Shown here one piece after another: positions 17,258 to 26,872 of a stretch of 64,000 nt of DNA. The notes below the pieces were generated by a model. That model was not told the DNA's origin, searched no databases, and saw only the letters and a program-made list of their open reading frames with translations. Both the position numbers and the translations under genes were made by a program. The stretch's first letter is position 1; the number at the start of each line of letters is the position of its first letter. The stretch spans positions 62,001 through 126,000 of the forward strand of contig JANQPO010000014.1 in the NCBI GenBank assembly GCA_028289445.1, read 5' to 3'. The stretch comes from Tepidamorphaceae bacterium. Its GTDB lineage: Bacteria > Pseudomonadota > Alphaproteobacteria > Rhizobiales > JAKSCL01.

Positions 17258-17326
17258 AACGGCGTAGAAGGGGTGTCGGCGCTCGGATCTTTCGAGCCGA
17301 TGTAAGACGTGTCATTCGAGGCGGTC

Positions 17327-18574
17327 ATGACAGAGCAAGGCGGACAGGCGAAGCGCACGCCCCGCGATCCGCGCCTCGATTTCTTCCGCGGCTTGGGCAT
17401 GTACATCATCTATATTGCCCACACGCCGGGAAACTTCCTGAAACAGTGGATTCCTGCACGTTTCGGCTTCTCCGATGCGACCGAGATCTTCGTCTTTTGC
17501 TCCGGCATGGCGTCGGCGTTGGCGTTCGCCACGGTCTTCACGCGGCGCGGTTGGTGGATGGGGGCTGCGCGCGTTCTGTTTCGCGTCTGGCAGGTCTACT
17601 GGGCGCATATTGCGGTCTTCTTCGTCATTGCCGCCTTGGTTGTTGTAGCGACTGCAGGACTTCCAATCGACAAGAACTATGTGACCGGCTTGAACCTCCA
17701 ACATTTCTTCAACGATCCGACGACCAATTTGATCGGTCTTTTAACGCTGACCTATGTGCCGAACTACTTCGACATCCTGCCGATGTATCTGGTTATCCTG
17801 GCACTGATGCCGATCGTGATGCTGCTCGGTCGGTTCACGCCTTGGGCCGCCATTGCCTTCGTCATCACCCTTTGGATCATGGCGTCGCTACGGATGCTGG
17901 ATCTGCCGGCTGAACCGTGGTCGGAGCGCACCTGGTTTTTCAACCCTTTCGCCTGGCAGCTTGTTTTCTTTACCGGATTTGGATTCGGCGTTGGATGGCT
18001 CAAGGCGCCGCCGATCAATCGGAACCTCATCATTGCCGCGCTCATCATCGTGCTGGTGACCATCCCGTTCGCCTACTTTCGCATCCTGCGTGAATTCCCT
18101 GAGCTGATGGCGATCCGCCGCAGTCTGAGGGATGTCGCAATTCCCTTCACCGACTTCAGCATCAACCTCACGACAAAGACCCGGTTCGGGATCTTCCGTT
18201 ACATCCACTTCCTGGCGCTCGCATACCTGGCTTACGCCGCAGCTGGCGATGGCGGGCATCGTCTGATGGGTTCGGCGGCGTGGAATCGTGCGGTTGCCGT
18301 TGTCCGCAAAGTGGGACAGCAATCGCTTGCCGTCTTCTTGGCCGGCCTGGTGTTGGCGCGGATATCGGGCATGGTGCTGGATATGATCGATGGCGGCAAA
18401 GTGGCGGCAGTGGTCATCACGCTAATTGCCTGCGTCATCCTCACGGGCATTGCGTATCTCGTTGCTTGGTTCAAAGGTCAGCCTTGGCGCCGCGATCCGG
18501 GGCCTGAGAAAGTGGCGGCACCGCAGCGCGTGGAGACCTACCGCGCAGCGCAAGCGCCGGCTCCGGGCGAATGA
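17327..18574 (+). CDS. opgC: OpgC-family membrane protein (periplasmic glucan substitution)
   Basis: This 415-residue protein has about ten hydrophobic segments and the OpgC signature near the start, RDPRLDFFRGLGMYIIYIAH. In other proteobacteria OpgC is the inner-membrane succinyl/acyl transferase that adds charged groups to osmoregulated periplasmic glucans. The stop overlaps the start of the next gene (ATGA), which is opgG-like and supports the assignment. A GTG at 17309 in the same frame is an alternative start; the ATG at 17327 has a GAGGCGG-like site before it. Confidence 0.88.
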   Translation: MTEQGGQAKRTPRDPRLDFFRGLGMYIIYIAHTPGNFLKQWIPARFGFSDATEIFVFCSGMASALAFATVFTRRGWWMGAARVLFRVWQVYWAHIAVFFVIAALVVVATAGLPIDKNYVTGLNLQHFFNDPTTNLIGLLTLTYVPNYFDILPMYLVILALMPIVMLLGRFTPWAAIAFVITLWIMASLRMLDLPAEPWSERTWFFNPFAWQLVFFTGFGFGVGWLKAPPINRNLIIAALIIVLVTIPFAYFRILREFPELMAIRRSLRDVAIPFTDFSINLTTKTRFGIFRYIHFLALAYLAYAAAGDGGHRLMGSAAWNRAVAVVRKVGQQSLAVFLAGLVLARISGMVLDMIDGGKVAAVVITLIACVILTGIAYLVAWFKGQPWRRDPGPEKVAAPQRVETYRAAQAPAPGE

Positions 18575-20124
18575 CGGGACGGCGAGGCATCACACGCCGC
18601 AGCGCGCTCGGCGTCGTGGCATCAGCAGTCACGGCCCTTGGGGTCGGCGGACGGTTCGACCCGGTGTTCGCCGGCGCAACTTTCGGCGACGCGAAGCCCT
18701 TTGCATCGGGCGATGTCGAAGCGATCGCGCGCGCCATGGCGTCCAAAGCCTTCATGACGCCGAAATCCGTTCCCAAGGAATGGCTTGAGCTGAACTACGA
18801 CGAGTACCGGGACATTCGTTTCCTTCCGGACCGCGCCCTTTGGCGCGGTGAGGATCGTTCGTTCGAGCTGCAGCTCTTCGCGCCGGGCTTTTACTTTCAA
18901 ACCGGCGTGATGATCGATGTCGTGGAGAACGGCGAGGCGCGTCCGCTTCTCTTCAATCCCGATCTCTTCTCGTTCGGTGAGGTCGTTCCCGATCTACCGA
19001 TCGAGGCCCAGCTTGGCTTTTCCGGATTCCGCGTCCACGGCGCGATCAACCGCGCGGATTATAAGGACGAGTTCCTGGTGTTCCAGGGTGCCAGCTACTT
19101 CCGCGGGGTCGGGAAGGGGCAGGCCTACGGCCTGTCGGCGCGCGGACTGGCGCTCAAAACGGCCGATCCGCGTGGCGAGGAGTTTCCGCTGTTTCGCCGC
19201 TTCTGGATCGAGGCGCCGTCGGCCGGCGACGAGACGGTCACCGTCCATGCGCTACTCGATTCAGAAAGCGTGACGGGCGCGTATCATTTCAAAATCACCC
19301 CCGGCGATGAAACCGTGATGGATTGCGCATCTGTGCTCTTTCCGCGCCTGCCGCTCGATCACGTCGGGATCGCGCCACTCACCTCGATGTTCTTGTTCGA
19401 CCATAAGCTGGCCAAACGCTTCGACGATTTTCGTGGGGCGGTTCACGATTCAAACGGGTTGGCCGTCGTCAACGGCAACAATGAGCGCTTGTGGCGACCG
19501 CTTGCCAATCCGGACCGGCTCCAGGTCAGCAATTTCCTCGATACCGACCCGAAGGGCTTCGGTCTCGCACAGCGCAACCGCCGGTTCGGCGCCTTCAACG
19601 ACCTGGAGGCGGCCTACGAGCGCCGCCCGAACTTGTGGATCGAGCCGGGCGAGGGGTGGGGCGAGGGCGCCGTCAGCTTGGTCGAGATCCCTACTGACGA
19701 GGAAATCAACGATAACATCGTCGCGTTCTGGCGCCCGAAGACCGTCTTGGAACCGGGTCGTGAGTATCGCTACACCTATCGTGCCTCATGGGGGAACGCG
19801 CCTGAACCCTCCGACACGATGGCGTCGGTGTCTACTTCGGCCTTTGGGCTTCATTCTAACGGCAGCCGGCTTGCGGTCATCGATTTCACGGCGCCGGCGG
19901 TTGGCCGTGTCCCGGCCGCGGAACTCAGCCATGACATCCATGTGATTAGAGGGGAGTTTTTAAACGCGGTATTGCAAGACAACGACCAGACGGGTGGGAC
20001 GCGGCTTGCCTTCTCGTTCGATCCGGGCGTGTCCGAAACCGTCGAACTTCGGGCGCAATTGCGCCGAGATTGGCGGCCAGTGTCAGAAGTATGGCTTTAC
20101 CGATGGACGACGGCACAACAGTAG
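18571..20124 (+). CDS. opgG: Periplasmic glucan biosynthesis protein OpgG/OpgD family
   Basis: A 517-residue exported protein. The N-terminus TGRRGITRRSALG carries a twin-arginine-like motif and is followed by a hydrophobic stretch, suggesting Tat export, as for OpgD. The MdoG domain covers most of the length, with recognisable segments FQGASYFRGVGKGQAYGLSA and FPLFRRFWIEAPSAGDE, and WIEPGEGWGEGAVSLVEIPT towards the C-terminus. It acts in the periplasm to shape the glucan backbone. It lies between opgC and opgH, overlapping both. Confidence 0.9.
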   Translation: MTGRRGITRRSALGVVASAVTALGVGGRFDPVFAGATFGDAKPFASGDVEAIARAMASKAFMTPKSVPKEWLELNYDEYRDIRFLPDRALWRGEDRSFELQLFAPGFYFQTGVMIDVVENGEARPLLFNPDLFSFGEVVPDLPIEAQLGFSGFRVHGAINRADYKDEFLVFQGASYFRGVGKGQAYGLSARGLALKTADPRGEEFPLFRRFWIEAPSAGDETVTVHALLDSESVTGAYHFKITPGDETVMDCASVLFPRLPLDHVGIAPLTSMFLFDHKLAKRFDDFRGAVHDSNGLAVVNGNNERLWRPLANPDRLQVSNFLDTDPKGFGLAQRNRRFGAFNDLEAAYERRPNLWIEPGEGWGEGAVSLVEIPTDEEINDNIVAFWRPKTVLEPGREYRYTYRASWGNAPEPSDTMASVSTSAFGLHSNGSRLAVIDFTAPAVGRVPAAELSHDIHVIRGEFLNAVLQDNDQTGGTRLAFSFDPGVSETVELRAQLRRDWRPVSEVWLYRWTTAQQ

Positions 20125-22058
20125 GCGAATTGTCGCTCGTACTCCCCGCGGAAGCGCCGCTTTCCATGCCGCCGCAGTGTTTTCGCACGCCCTATCGCGA
20201 TCCCATCGCGCCAGCACTGCGGGCTGGCTTTGCGGTTATGCCCGTCGCCGTCTTGATCGGGGTGCTGGTACTGACCGGTCTGGCTGCGCGCGAGATGGTG
20301 GCGATCCTGCGCCCTGGCGGCCTCACGCTTCTGGAAATCGCGCTGGCCGTGCTCTTCACGCTGACCTTTGTTGGCATCGCAATCGGCTGCGTCACGGCAA
20401 TGTTCGGGGCCGCCGCGATGAGTGTCGAGGGGCGACGGCGTGCGCAGACGAGCGATGCCGCGCCGCCGATCTCCGTTGCGCTTCTGGTGCTCACCTATAA
20501 CGAAGACCCCGAACCGGTTTTCGCCAACGTTGGCGCCATGGCACGCGATCTGGCGCGTTATCAGGGACGACATTGGTATTCGATCTATGTCTTGAGCGAC
20601 ACGACCGACCGGACGATTGCGGCGCGTGAAGTGCGTGCTCACGCTCTGACCCGTGAGGCGGCGCGCGGACCGATCCCCATCCATTTTCGTCATCGTGCCG
20701 CCAACACGGACAAGAAGGTTGGCAATCTGCGCGACTGGTGCACGCGCTGGGGTGGCCATCACGACGGCATGGTGGTGCTCGACGCTGATAGCCTAATGAG
20801 CGGCGAAGCCATTGTCGCACTATCGGATGCGCTTTCTGCCGATCCAAGCGCCGGTCTGGTGCAGACCGTTCCAAAGATCACCGGCGATCGGACAATCTTT
20901 CAACGGTTGCAGGCCTTTACGACTGCATTTTCGGGCGCGGTTTTCGCCAATGGGTTGGCACGTTGGGTCGGCGGGTCATCGAACTACTGGGGTCACAATG
21001 CCATCCTGCGGACCCGCGCTTTCGCAGCGGCGGCAGGGCTGCCCCACCTGTCCGGGCCAGCGCCATTCGGTGGCTTGCTGATGAGCCACGACTTCGTCGA
21101 GGCCGCACTGATCAGGCGTGCCGGGTGGCGGGTCGTGCTGCGGCCCGACATTGAGCAAAGCTATGAGGAGGCACCGGCGACCCTCTCATCGTTCGTCGAG
21201 CGCGATGCCCGGTGGTGTCAGGGCAATATGCAACACATGCGGCTCCTGACGGCGCGCGGGTTCCACCCGATCAGCCGGTTCCATCTTGTGCACGGCATTA
21301 TGTCCTACTTGGCCGCACCGATTTGGACGGTGTTCTTGGTAACCGGCGCGGCGATCGCGTTGCAGGGGCAGTCGATGCCCATCGACTACTTTCCCGATCC
21401 CTATGCCTTGTTTCCGACTTGGCCGGTTCTCGACAGCGAACGCGCACTGACACTTCTGATCATCACGCTTGGCGTGCTTCTTGCGCCGAAACTCGCTGGC
21501 CTCCTCGTCGTCTTGCGGTTCGATCCGCTGGCAAGGCGCTGGGGCGGCTGGCACCGGCTCATACCGGCGATCCTTTTTGAGACATTGCTTGCGGCGCTGA
21601 CGGCGCCGATCCTCATGGTCCACCAATGTCGCGCCATCGTCCGCATGGCCTTTGGCCGCGACGGGGGGTGGCGGCCGCTGCGGCAATCGGAGGGTCGCCG
21701 TTCATCGCTTGCCGCCCTGGCGCGCTTCCACGCGCTTGAAACGGGTCTTGGCGTTTCGATGCTGACCGCGATCGCTTACGGCGTGCTGACCCCGCTTGTC
21801 TTGCCGATTGCCTTCAGCCTTGCGCTCGCCATTCCGCTCTCAGCGCTGCTTTCGGTGCCGCTTGGTGCCCGGTTCGGTCTTTGGGCCGCGGCACCGGACC
21901 GCCGCGTCACGCCGCCGATTATCAAGAGCAAAGTTGCGACCGAGGCGGCTCTTCGTGCGGCTCTCGCCGACCGCGTGCCGGATCCCGAGGCGTGCGAAGC
22001 CTTGTCAACGCCGACACCGCCATCCACGGATATGCCGGTCGTCGCCGTCGTCCGCTAG
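20091..22058 (+). CDS. opgH: Glucans biosynthesis glucosyltransferase OpgH
   Basis: A 655-residue inner-membrane processive family-2 glycosyltransferase that polymerises UDP-glucose into the periplasmic glucan backbone. Two N-terminal membrane segments are followed by the catalytic domain: LVLTYNEDPEPV, DADSLMSGEAIV (the D-x-D), SHDFVEAALIRRAGW, and the acceptor motif RDARWCQGNMQH. A C-terminal block of membrane helices follows. The start is uncertain: the ATG at 20091 overlaps opgG by 34 bp, while 20103 (ATG) and 20070 (TTG) are also in frame. Confidence 0.92.
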   Translation: MALPMDDGTTVGELSLVLPAEAPLSMPPQCFRTPYRDPIAPALRAGFAVMPVAVLIGVLVLTGLAAREMVAILRPGGLTLLEIALAVLFTLTFVGIAIGCVTAMFGAAAMSVEGRRRAQTSDAAPPISVALLVLTYNEDPEPVFANVGAMARDLARYQGRHWYSIYVLSDTTDRTIAAREVRAHALTREAARGPIPIHFRHRAANTDKKVGNLRDWCTRWGGHHDGMVVLDADSLMSGEAIVALSDALSADPSAGLVQTVPKITGDRTIFQRLQAFTTAFSGAVFANGLARWVGGSSNYWGHNAILRTRAFAAAAGLPHLSGPAPFGGLLMSHDFVEAALIRRAGWRVVLRPDIEQSYEEAPATLSSFVERDARWCQGNMQHMRLLTARGFHPISRFHLVHGIMSYLAAPIWTVFLVTGAAIALQGQSMPIDYFPDPYALFPTWPVLDSERALTLLIITLGVLLAPKLAGLLVVLRFDPLARRWGGWHRLIPAILFETLLAALTAPILMVHQCRAIVRMAFGRDGGWRPLRQSEGRRSSLAALARFHALETGLGVSMLTAIAYGVLTPLVLPIAFSLALAIPLSALLSVPLGARFGLWAAAPDRRVTPPIIKSKVATEAALRAALADRVPDPEACEALSTPTPPSTDMPVVAVVR

Positions 22059-22163
22059 TGCCCCGCGCACTGGGCAGTGGATCACCGTCCCTATAGCCTG
22101 TAAGACCACGACTCGTCGGAGCGGCGTGACGCTGGCTCTGTCTGGCTAGAGGGGAGGCGATTC

Positions 22164-23588
22164 GTGACCGAAAGTGTCGACGAACACGATGACGTAGTCG
22201 CTGAACCCCAGGGCATCGACCATCCCGCGATCCGCACCGAGGACGACGATCTCTCGCCGGAATTCTCGGACTTTATGCGTGCCGCGCTGGCCGAGGGCGA
22301 CAGCGAGACCCTGCGTGCCGTCGCCGATGGAATGCACGAAGCCGATATGGCGGATCTGATCGAGGCGGTCGACGCCGAAGAGCGGATCGCGCTGATCGAA
22401 ATTCTCGGTCCGGCCTTTGACTATCTGACCCTTGTCGAACTCGACGAAACGGTGCGTGACGAGATCGTCGACGTTCTGCCGAACGAGCGCCTGGCCGAGG
22501 TTGTCCAAGAGTTCGACTCGGACGATGCGGTCGAGCTTCTGGAAGACCTCGACGTCGAAGACCAAAGCGCCATTCTGTCGTTCATGCCGGCGGCGGAACG
22601 AGTCGCCATCCAGCGCAGCCTCGACTATCCCGAGGACTCAGCCGGCCGGCGGATGCAGCGCGATTTCATCGCCGTGCCGCCGTTTTGGACCGTCGGCGAT
22701 GCCATCGATCATGCCCGCGAAGCCTCCGAGCTTCCCGACGAGTTCTATGAATTGTTCGTGGTCGATCCCGCCTTTCACTATGTCGGCACGGTGCCGCTCT
22801 ACCGGCTGTTGCGGACCAAGCGGCCGGTCAAGATCGAAGACATCATGGACCCAGCCAAGCACTGGGTGGACCTGACGGACGATCAGGAAGAAGTGGCGCG
22901 CGTCTTTGAGCGCTACAATCTCGTCTCGGTTCCCGTTCTCGACGCCGGAGAGCGTCTCGTCGGCGTGATCACGGTCGACGATATCGTCGACGTCATCCAC
23001 GAAGAGGCCGACGAGGATATCAAACGATTGGGCGGCGTCGGTGATGAGGGCCTCGCCGACACCGTCGTCGAGACGACCCGCAACCGTTTCCCTTGGCTGT
23101 TCGTCAATCTGCTGACGGCCATCGCCGCGTCGGCAGTTATCGCCCTGTTCGAGGACGTGATCGCCAAGGTCGTCGCGCTCGCCGTTCTCATGCCGATCGT
23201 CGCCTCGATGGGCGGCAATGCCGGCACGCAATCGCTCACCGTGGCGGTGCGTGCGCTCGCAACCCGCGAACTCACATCGGCCAACGCCCAGCGTATCGTG
23301 TGGCGCGAGATCATCGTCGGTGTGCTCAACGGGTTGGCGTTCGCCGCCATCATGGGTCTGCTCGGCGGGTTCTGGTCGGGCAGCGCGGTGATCGGCTTGG
23401 TGCTGGCCGGCGCGATGATCGTTAACATGCTGGTTGCCGGTCTTGCCGGTGTGGTGATACCGATCACGCTAGAGAAGCTGAACTTCGATCCGGCCGTGTC
23501 GTCGGCCGTTTTCGTCACGACGGTGACCGATGTGGTCGGCTTTTTCGCCTTCTTGGGCTTGGCAGCGCTGGCGTTTGGGCTGCTTTAG
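22164..23588 (+). CDS. mgtE: Magnesium transporter MgtE
   Basis: A 474-residue Mg2+ channel. The N-terminal superhelical domain contains EILGPAFDYLTLVELDE and FDSDDAVELLEDLD. Two CBS domains follow (about residues 155-275, including VSVPVLDAGERLVGVITVDD). Five membrane segments make up the C-terminus, with the conserved LMPIVASMGGNAGTQSLTVA. It starts at GTG, 7 bases after GGGGAGG. No Mg2+-sensing leader could be recognised in the 105 bp upstream. Confidence 0.95.
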   Translation: MTESVDEHDDVVAEPQGIDHPAIRTEDDDLSPEFSDFMRAALAEGDSETLRAVADGMHEADMADLIEAVDAEERIALIEILGPAFDYLTLVELDETVRDEIVDVLPNERLAEVVQEFDSDDAVELLEDLDVEDQSAILSFMPAAERVAIQRSLDYPEDSAGRRMQRDFIAVPPFWTVGDAIDHAREASELPDEFYELFVVDPAFHYVGTVPLYRLLRTKRPVKIEDIMDPAKHWVDLTDDQEEVARVFERYNLVSVPVLDAGERLVGVITVDDIVDVIHEEADEDIKRLGGVGDEGLADTVVETTRNRFPWLFVNLLTAIAASAVIALFEDVIAKVVALAVLMPIVASMGGNAGTQSLTVAVRALATRELTSANAQRIVWREIIVGVLNGLAFAAIMGLLGGFWSGSAVIGLVLAGAMIVNMLVAGLAGVVIPITLEKLNFDPAVSSAVFVTTVTDVVGFFAFLGLAALAFGLL

Positions 23589-23596
23589 GAGCGATC

Positions 23597-24055
23597 ATGG
23601 TTGCGATCAGGACAATCGAGGCGGCGGACGAAGCCCGCTGGCGCGAGCTTTGGCGCGGTTATCTGGATTTCTACGAGTCTCAGGTTCCTGACGAAATCAC
23701 CTCCAAGACGTTTGCACGCCTGCTCGATGCCGACACGCCTGTCCACGGATTTGCGGCGCTCGACGATACTGGGACCGTCATCGGTATCGTGCACTACATC
23801 TTTCATCCATCGACTTGGTCGGGCGCGGGCTACTGCTATTTGGAAGACCTGTTCGTCGATCCCGCCACGCGCCGATCGGGCGTCGGCCGTGCATTGATCG
23901 AGGCAGTCAAAACCGCGGCCGCTGAAGCGGGTGCCACGCGCATCTATTGGAATACGCAACACTTTAACGAAACGGCCCGCGCGCTTTACGATCAAATGGC
24001 CGATCTGTCGCCATTCGTTCAGTACCGTATCCAGCTACCGCATAAGACAGCGTAG
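23597..24055 (+). CDS. GNAT-family N-acetyltransferase
   Basis: A 152-residue single GNAT domain. The acetyl-CoA-binding motif A is visible as [20 protein letters not shown], and the C-terminal [16 protein letters not shown] fits motif B. It starts 8 bp after mgtE and ends 14 bp before the isovaleryl-CoA dehydrogenase gene. The acceptor is unknown. Confidence 0.88.
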   Translation: MVAIRTIEAADEARWRELWRGYLDFYESQVPDEITSKTFARLLDADTPVHGFAALDDTGTVIGIVHYIFHPSTWSGAGYCYLEDLFVDPATRRSGVGRALIEAVKTAAAEAGATRIYWNTQHFNETARALYDQMADLSPFVQYRIQLPHKTA

Positions 24056-24069
24056 GTCGGGAGGGCCAC

Positions 24070-25242
24070 ATGCTTGCCAATGACCTCGTTTCCTTCAATT
24101 TCGATCTAGGCGACACCGCCGACATGATCCGGGATTCCGTTCGGTCGTTTTCGCAGGACAAGATCGCGCCGCTGGCCGAGAAGATCGATCGCGAGGATTG
24201 GTTTCCGCGTGACCTGTGGCCGCAAATGGGTGAACTCGGCCTCCTCGGAATGACGGTACCGGAGGCGGACGGCGGCACTGGTCTCGGCTATCTGGAACAT
24301 GCCGTCGCCATGGAGGAAATCTCACGGGCATCGGCCTCTGTTGGGCTGTCCTACGGCGCCCATTCCAATCTATGTGTCAATCAGCTCGCGCGTTGGGGAA
24401 GCGCTGAGCAGAAAGCGCGCTATCTGCCGAAGCTGATGTCGGGTGAGCATTTGGGCGCGCTGGCCATGTCGGAGCCAGGTGCTGGGTCCGACGTCGTCTC
24501 GATGCGCTTGAAGGCGGAGAAGCGCGGCGATGGCTATGTACTGAACGGTTCGAAGTTTTGGATCACCAACGGACCGCAGGCCGATACCGTCATCGTCTAT
24601 GCCAAAACCGATCCGGACGCCGGCCCGCGCGGCATCACGGCGTTTCTGATTGAAAAGGACTTCAAGGGTTACTCGGTCGCCCAGAAGCTCGACAAGCTTG
24701 GGATGCGTGGGTCGGAAACCGGCGAACTTGTGTTCGACAACTGTCTGGTGCCGGAAAACAATGTTTTGGGCGAGGTCGGAGAAGGCGTGAAGGTTCTCAT
24801 GTCCGGCCTCGACTATGAGCGAGCGGTTCTGGCTGCCGGCTCGCTCGGTATCATGCAGGCCTGCATGGATGTGGTGCTGCCCTACATCCACGAGCGCAAG
24901 CAGTTCGGTCAGCCGATCGGCACGTTCCAACTCATGCAAGGCAAGATCGCCGATATGTATGTGACCATGAATGCCTGCAAGTCCTACGTCTATGCGGTCA
25001 ACCAGGCCTGCGACCGCGGAGAGACAACCCGCGAGGATGCCGCCGGTGCCATCCTCTACGCCGCCGAGAAGGCGACATGGATGGCTCTGGAAGCAATTCA
25101 GGTGCTGGGTGGCAATGGCTATATCAACGAATATCCGACAGGGCGGCTTTTGCGCGACGCCAAGCTCTACGAAATCGGTGCTGGCACCTCGGAAATTCGC
25201 CGCATGCTGATCGGCCGGCAATTGTTTGAGCGGACGGGTTAG
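24070..25242 (+). CDS. ivd: Isovaleryl-CoA dehydrogenase
   Basis: This 390-residue FAD enzyme oxidises isovaleryl-CoA to 3-methylcrotonyl-CoA in leucine breakdown. Acyl-CoA dehydrogenase signatures are present: [32 protein letters not shown], and the C-terminal [35 protein letters not shown] and the [12 protein letters not shown] segment (with the glutamate position seen in isovaleryl-CoA dehydrogenases) favour IVD over other acyl-CoA dehydrogenases. The other leucine-pathway subunits, mccB and mccA, lie 9 and 14 kb downstream. Confidence 0.9.
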   Translation: MLANDLVSFNFDLGDTADMIRDSVRSFSQDKIAPLAEKIDREDWFPRDLWPQMGELGLLGMTVPEADGGTGLGYLEHAVAMEEISRASASVGLSYGAHSNLCVNQLARWGSAEQKARYLPKLMSGEHLGALAMSEPGAGSDVVSMRLKAEKRGDGYVLNGSKFWITNGPQADTVIVYAKTDPDAGPRGITAFLIEKDFKGYSVAQKLDKLGMRGSETGELVFDNCLVPENNVLGEVGEGVKVLMSGLDYERAVLAAGSLGIMQACMDVVLPYIHERKQFGQPIGTFQLMQGKIADMYVTMNACKSYVYAVNQACDRGETTREDAAGAILYAAEKATWMALEAIQVLGGNGYINEYPTGRLLRDAKLYEIGAGTSEIRRMLIGRQLFERTG

Positions 25243-25309
25243 GGTCTTCCAATTCAGGACCGATCCCCCACATGAGCGAGGCGCGGCCAAAACCGAACGG
25301 GACCCCGCG

Positions 25310-26143
25310 ATGAAGCGGAAATTGACGACGATCTTGTGCGCCGACGCGGCCGGCTTTTCGGAGCGTATGTCGCGCGACGAACGGGGCACGCTTGCGGCGC
25401 TGAAGCGCCAGCGCGAAGCCATGGAAACGCTGTTCGAGCGCCATGACGGCCGCAAGATCAACACCTGGGGCGATGCGGTGATCGCCGAATTTCCCAGCGT
25501 GGTCGAAGCGGTGCAGTGCGCGATCGACATTCAAACGGATATCGCCAGCCAGAAGCCGGACGGACCCGGTGCCGACGGTCTGCCGTTTCGCATCGGGATC
25601 AATCTGGGCGACGTAATGATCGACGGCGACGACCTGATGGGCGATGGTGTCAACATCGCCGCGCGCCTTCAGGAGATCGCCGAGCCTGGCGGTATCGCCA
25701 TCTCGCGCTCTGTCTTCGATCAGGTGAACCGCAAGCTCGATACGCGGATCGAACCGCCGACCACGGCCGTGTTGAAAAACATCGATACGCCGATCGAGGT
25801 CTACCGCATTCGGCTTGGCAGCGGGGATTGGCCGAACGGCAGCGGCGATGCGGACTTTCTGGCGGATGTTCCTGCGCCACAACAGGCGAAAACGCACCGT
25901 GCGACAGAGCCGCGGCCCTTTCGCCAGATGATTCATGATGCGCTCGAATGGTATCGCGGTCAGACGAAGCGCGTTCAAACGGGCGTCGGCATCATCGCAT
26001 TCCTGGCGGCGATCAATCTTCTCACCAATCCGGCCTCGATCTGGTTCCACTGGCCGGCGTTGCCGATCTTCTTTTTCGTCATCTGGCCGGTGCTTTTCGG
26101 CCGCAACAAGGATGACGGCACCGAGCCCGACAAGGGCGGCTAG
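25310..26143 (+). CDS. Class III adenylate/guanylate cyclase with C-terminal membrane segments
   Basis: A 277-residue protein with an N-terminal class III cyclase domain (residues about 1-170). Metal-binding aspartates sit in [11 protein letters not shown] and [11 protein letters not shown], and the catalytic Asn/Arg pair is in [13 protein letters not shown], so it looks active. The C-terminal part has two hydrophobic stretches ([14 protein letters not shown] and [14 protein letters not shown]), resembling the 2TM module that tethers some rhizobial cyclases. The ATG at 25310 fits the domain start; an in-frame start at 25226 would overlap the ivd gene. Whether the product is cAMP or cGMP is not clear. 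Confidence 0.85.
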   Translation: MKRKLTTILCADAAGFSERMSRDERGTLAALKRQREAMETLFERHDGRKINTWGDAVIAEFPSVVEAVQCAIDIQTDIASQKPDGPGADGLPFRIGINLGDVMIDGDDLMGDGVNIAARLQEIAEPGGIAISRSVFDQVNRKLDTRIEPPTTAVLKNIDTPIEVYRIRLGSGDWPNGSGDADFLADVPAPQQAKTHRATEPRPFRQMIHDALEWYRGQTKRVQTGVGIIAFLAAINLLTNPASIWFHWPALPIFFFVIWPVLFGRNKDDGTEPDKGG

Positions 26144-26247
26144 TCAGCGTCCCAATCCGCGTCTTGCCTGCCGGGCCCTGCGGTGCCATATCGATTTTCG
26201 GCCGTACCCCATCGATTCGGCTGTCCATCCGCTCAACGGGAGTTTCC

Positions 26248-26862
26248 ATGACCGACTTCACCGCGCCCGTCCATTTGGACGATGACGACAGCGACGACAA
26301 GAAGGACAAACCCGGCGCGCCGATGGTCGACAAGCATCTGTTCGACTCCCGCACGGTGCTGATCACAGGCCAGGTGACGATGGACATGGCGCGCGACGTG
26401 TGTGCCCGGCTTCTGGCGCTGGCCCAGGTTTCCGACGATCCGATCCTGGTGGTCGTGTCGTCTCCGGGCGGCCACGTCGAGTCCGGCGATATGATCCACG
26501 ACATGGTCAAGTTCATTGGACCGCAGGTGAAGATGCTGGGGACCGGTTGGGTCGCGAGCGCCGGCGCGCTGATCTATTGCTCGGTGCCGAAGGAGCGCCG
26601 CTACGCGACCCCGAACACGCGATTTCTGCTGCACCAACCCTCCGGCGGTGCCGGCGGCGCAGCCAGCGATATCGCCATTCAGGCACGCGAGATTATCCGC
26701 ATGCGCGAGCGTTTGAATAAGATTTTCGCCGCGGCAACGGGCCAGAAGCTGGAGCGCATCGAAGAGGACACCGACCGCGACTTCTGGATGGATAACGAGG
26801 AGGCGATGAAATACGGCCTCGTCGGGAAAATCGTAGAGTCGCGCAACGACATCGCGATGTGA
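26248..26862 (+). CDS. ClpP-like ATP-dependent protease subunit (paralogue)
   Basis: A 204-residue ClpP-family serine protease. The triad is complete: Ser in [10 protein letters not shown], His in [10 protein letters not shown], and Asp in [14 protein letters not shown]. The ClpP helix [20 protein letters not shown] is well conserved. The N-terminus is unusual, with an acidic/lysine block [11 protein letters not shown]. There is no tig or clpX gene nearby, so this looks like an additional ClpP rather than the housekeeping one. The ATG at 26248 has ACGGGAG upstream. Confidence 0.85.
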   Translation: MTDFTAPVHLDDDDSDDKKDKPGAPMVDKHLFDSRTVLITGQVTMDMARDVCARLLALAQVSDDPILVVVSSPGGHVESGDMIHDMVKFIGPQVKMLGTGWVASAGALIYCSVPKERRYATPNTRFLLHQPSGGAGGAASDIAIQAREIIRMRERLNKIFAAATGQKLERIEEDTDRDFWMDNEEAMKYGLVGKIVESRNDIAM

Positions 26863-26872
26863 GCGCGGTGCC

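Noticed and set aside
22059..22163. Possible Mg2+-responsive leader before mgtE
   Set aside because: The gap is only 105 bp and shows no recognisable M-box or other riboswitch-like set of stems.
24370..25530. 386-codon minus-strand frame opposite isovaleryl-CoA dehydrogenase
   Set aside because: The plus-strand product has strong acyl-CoA dehydrogenase motifs; the antisense product has none.
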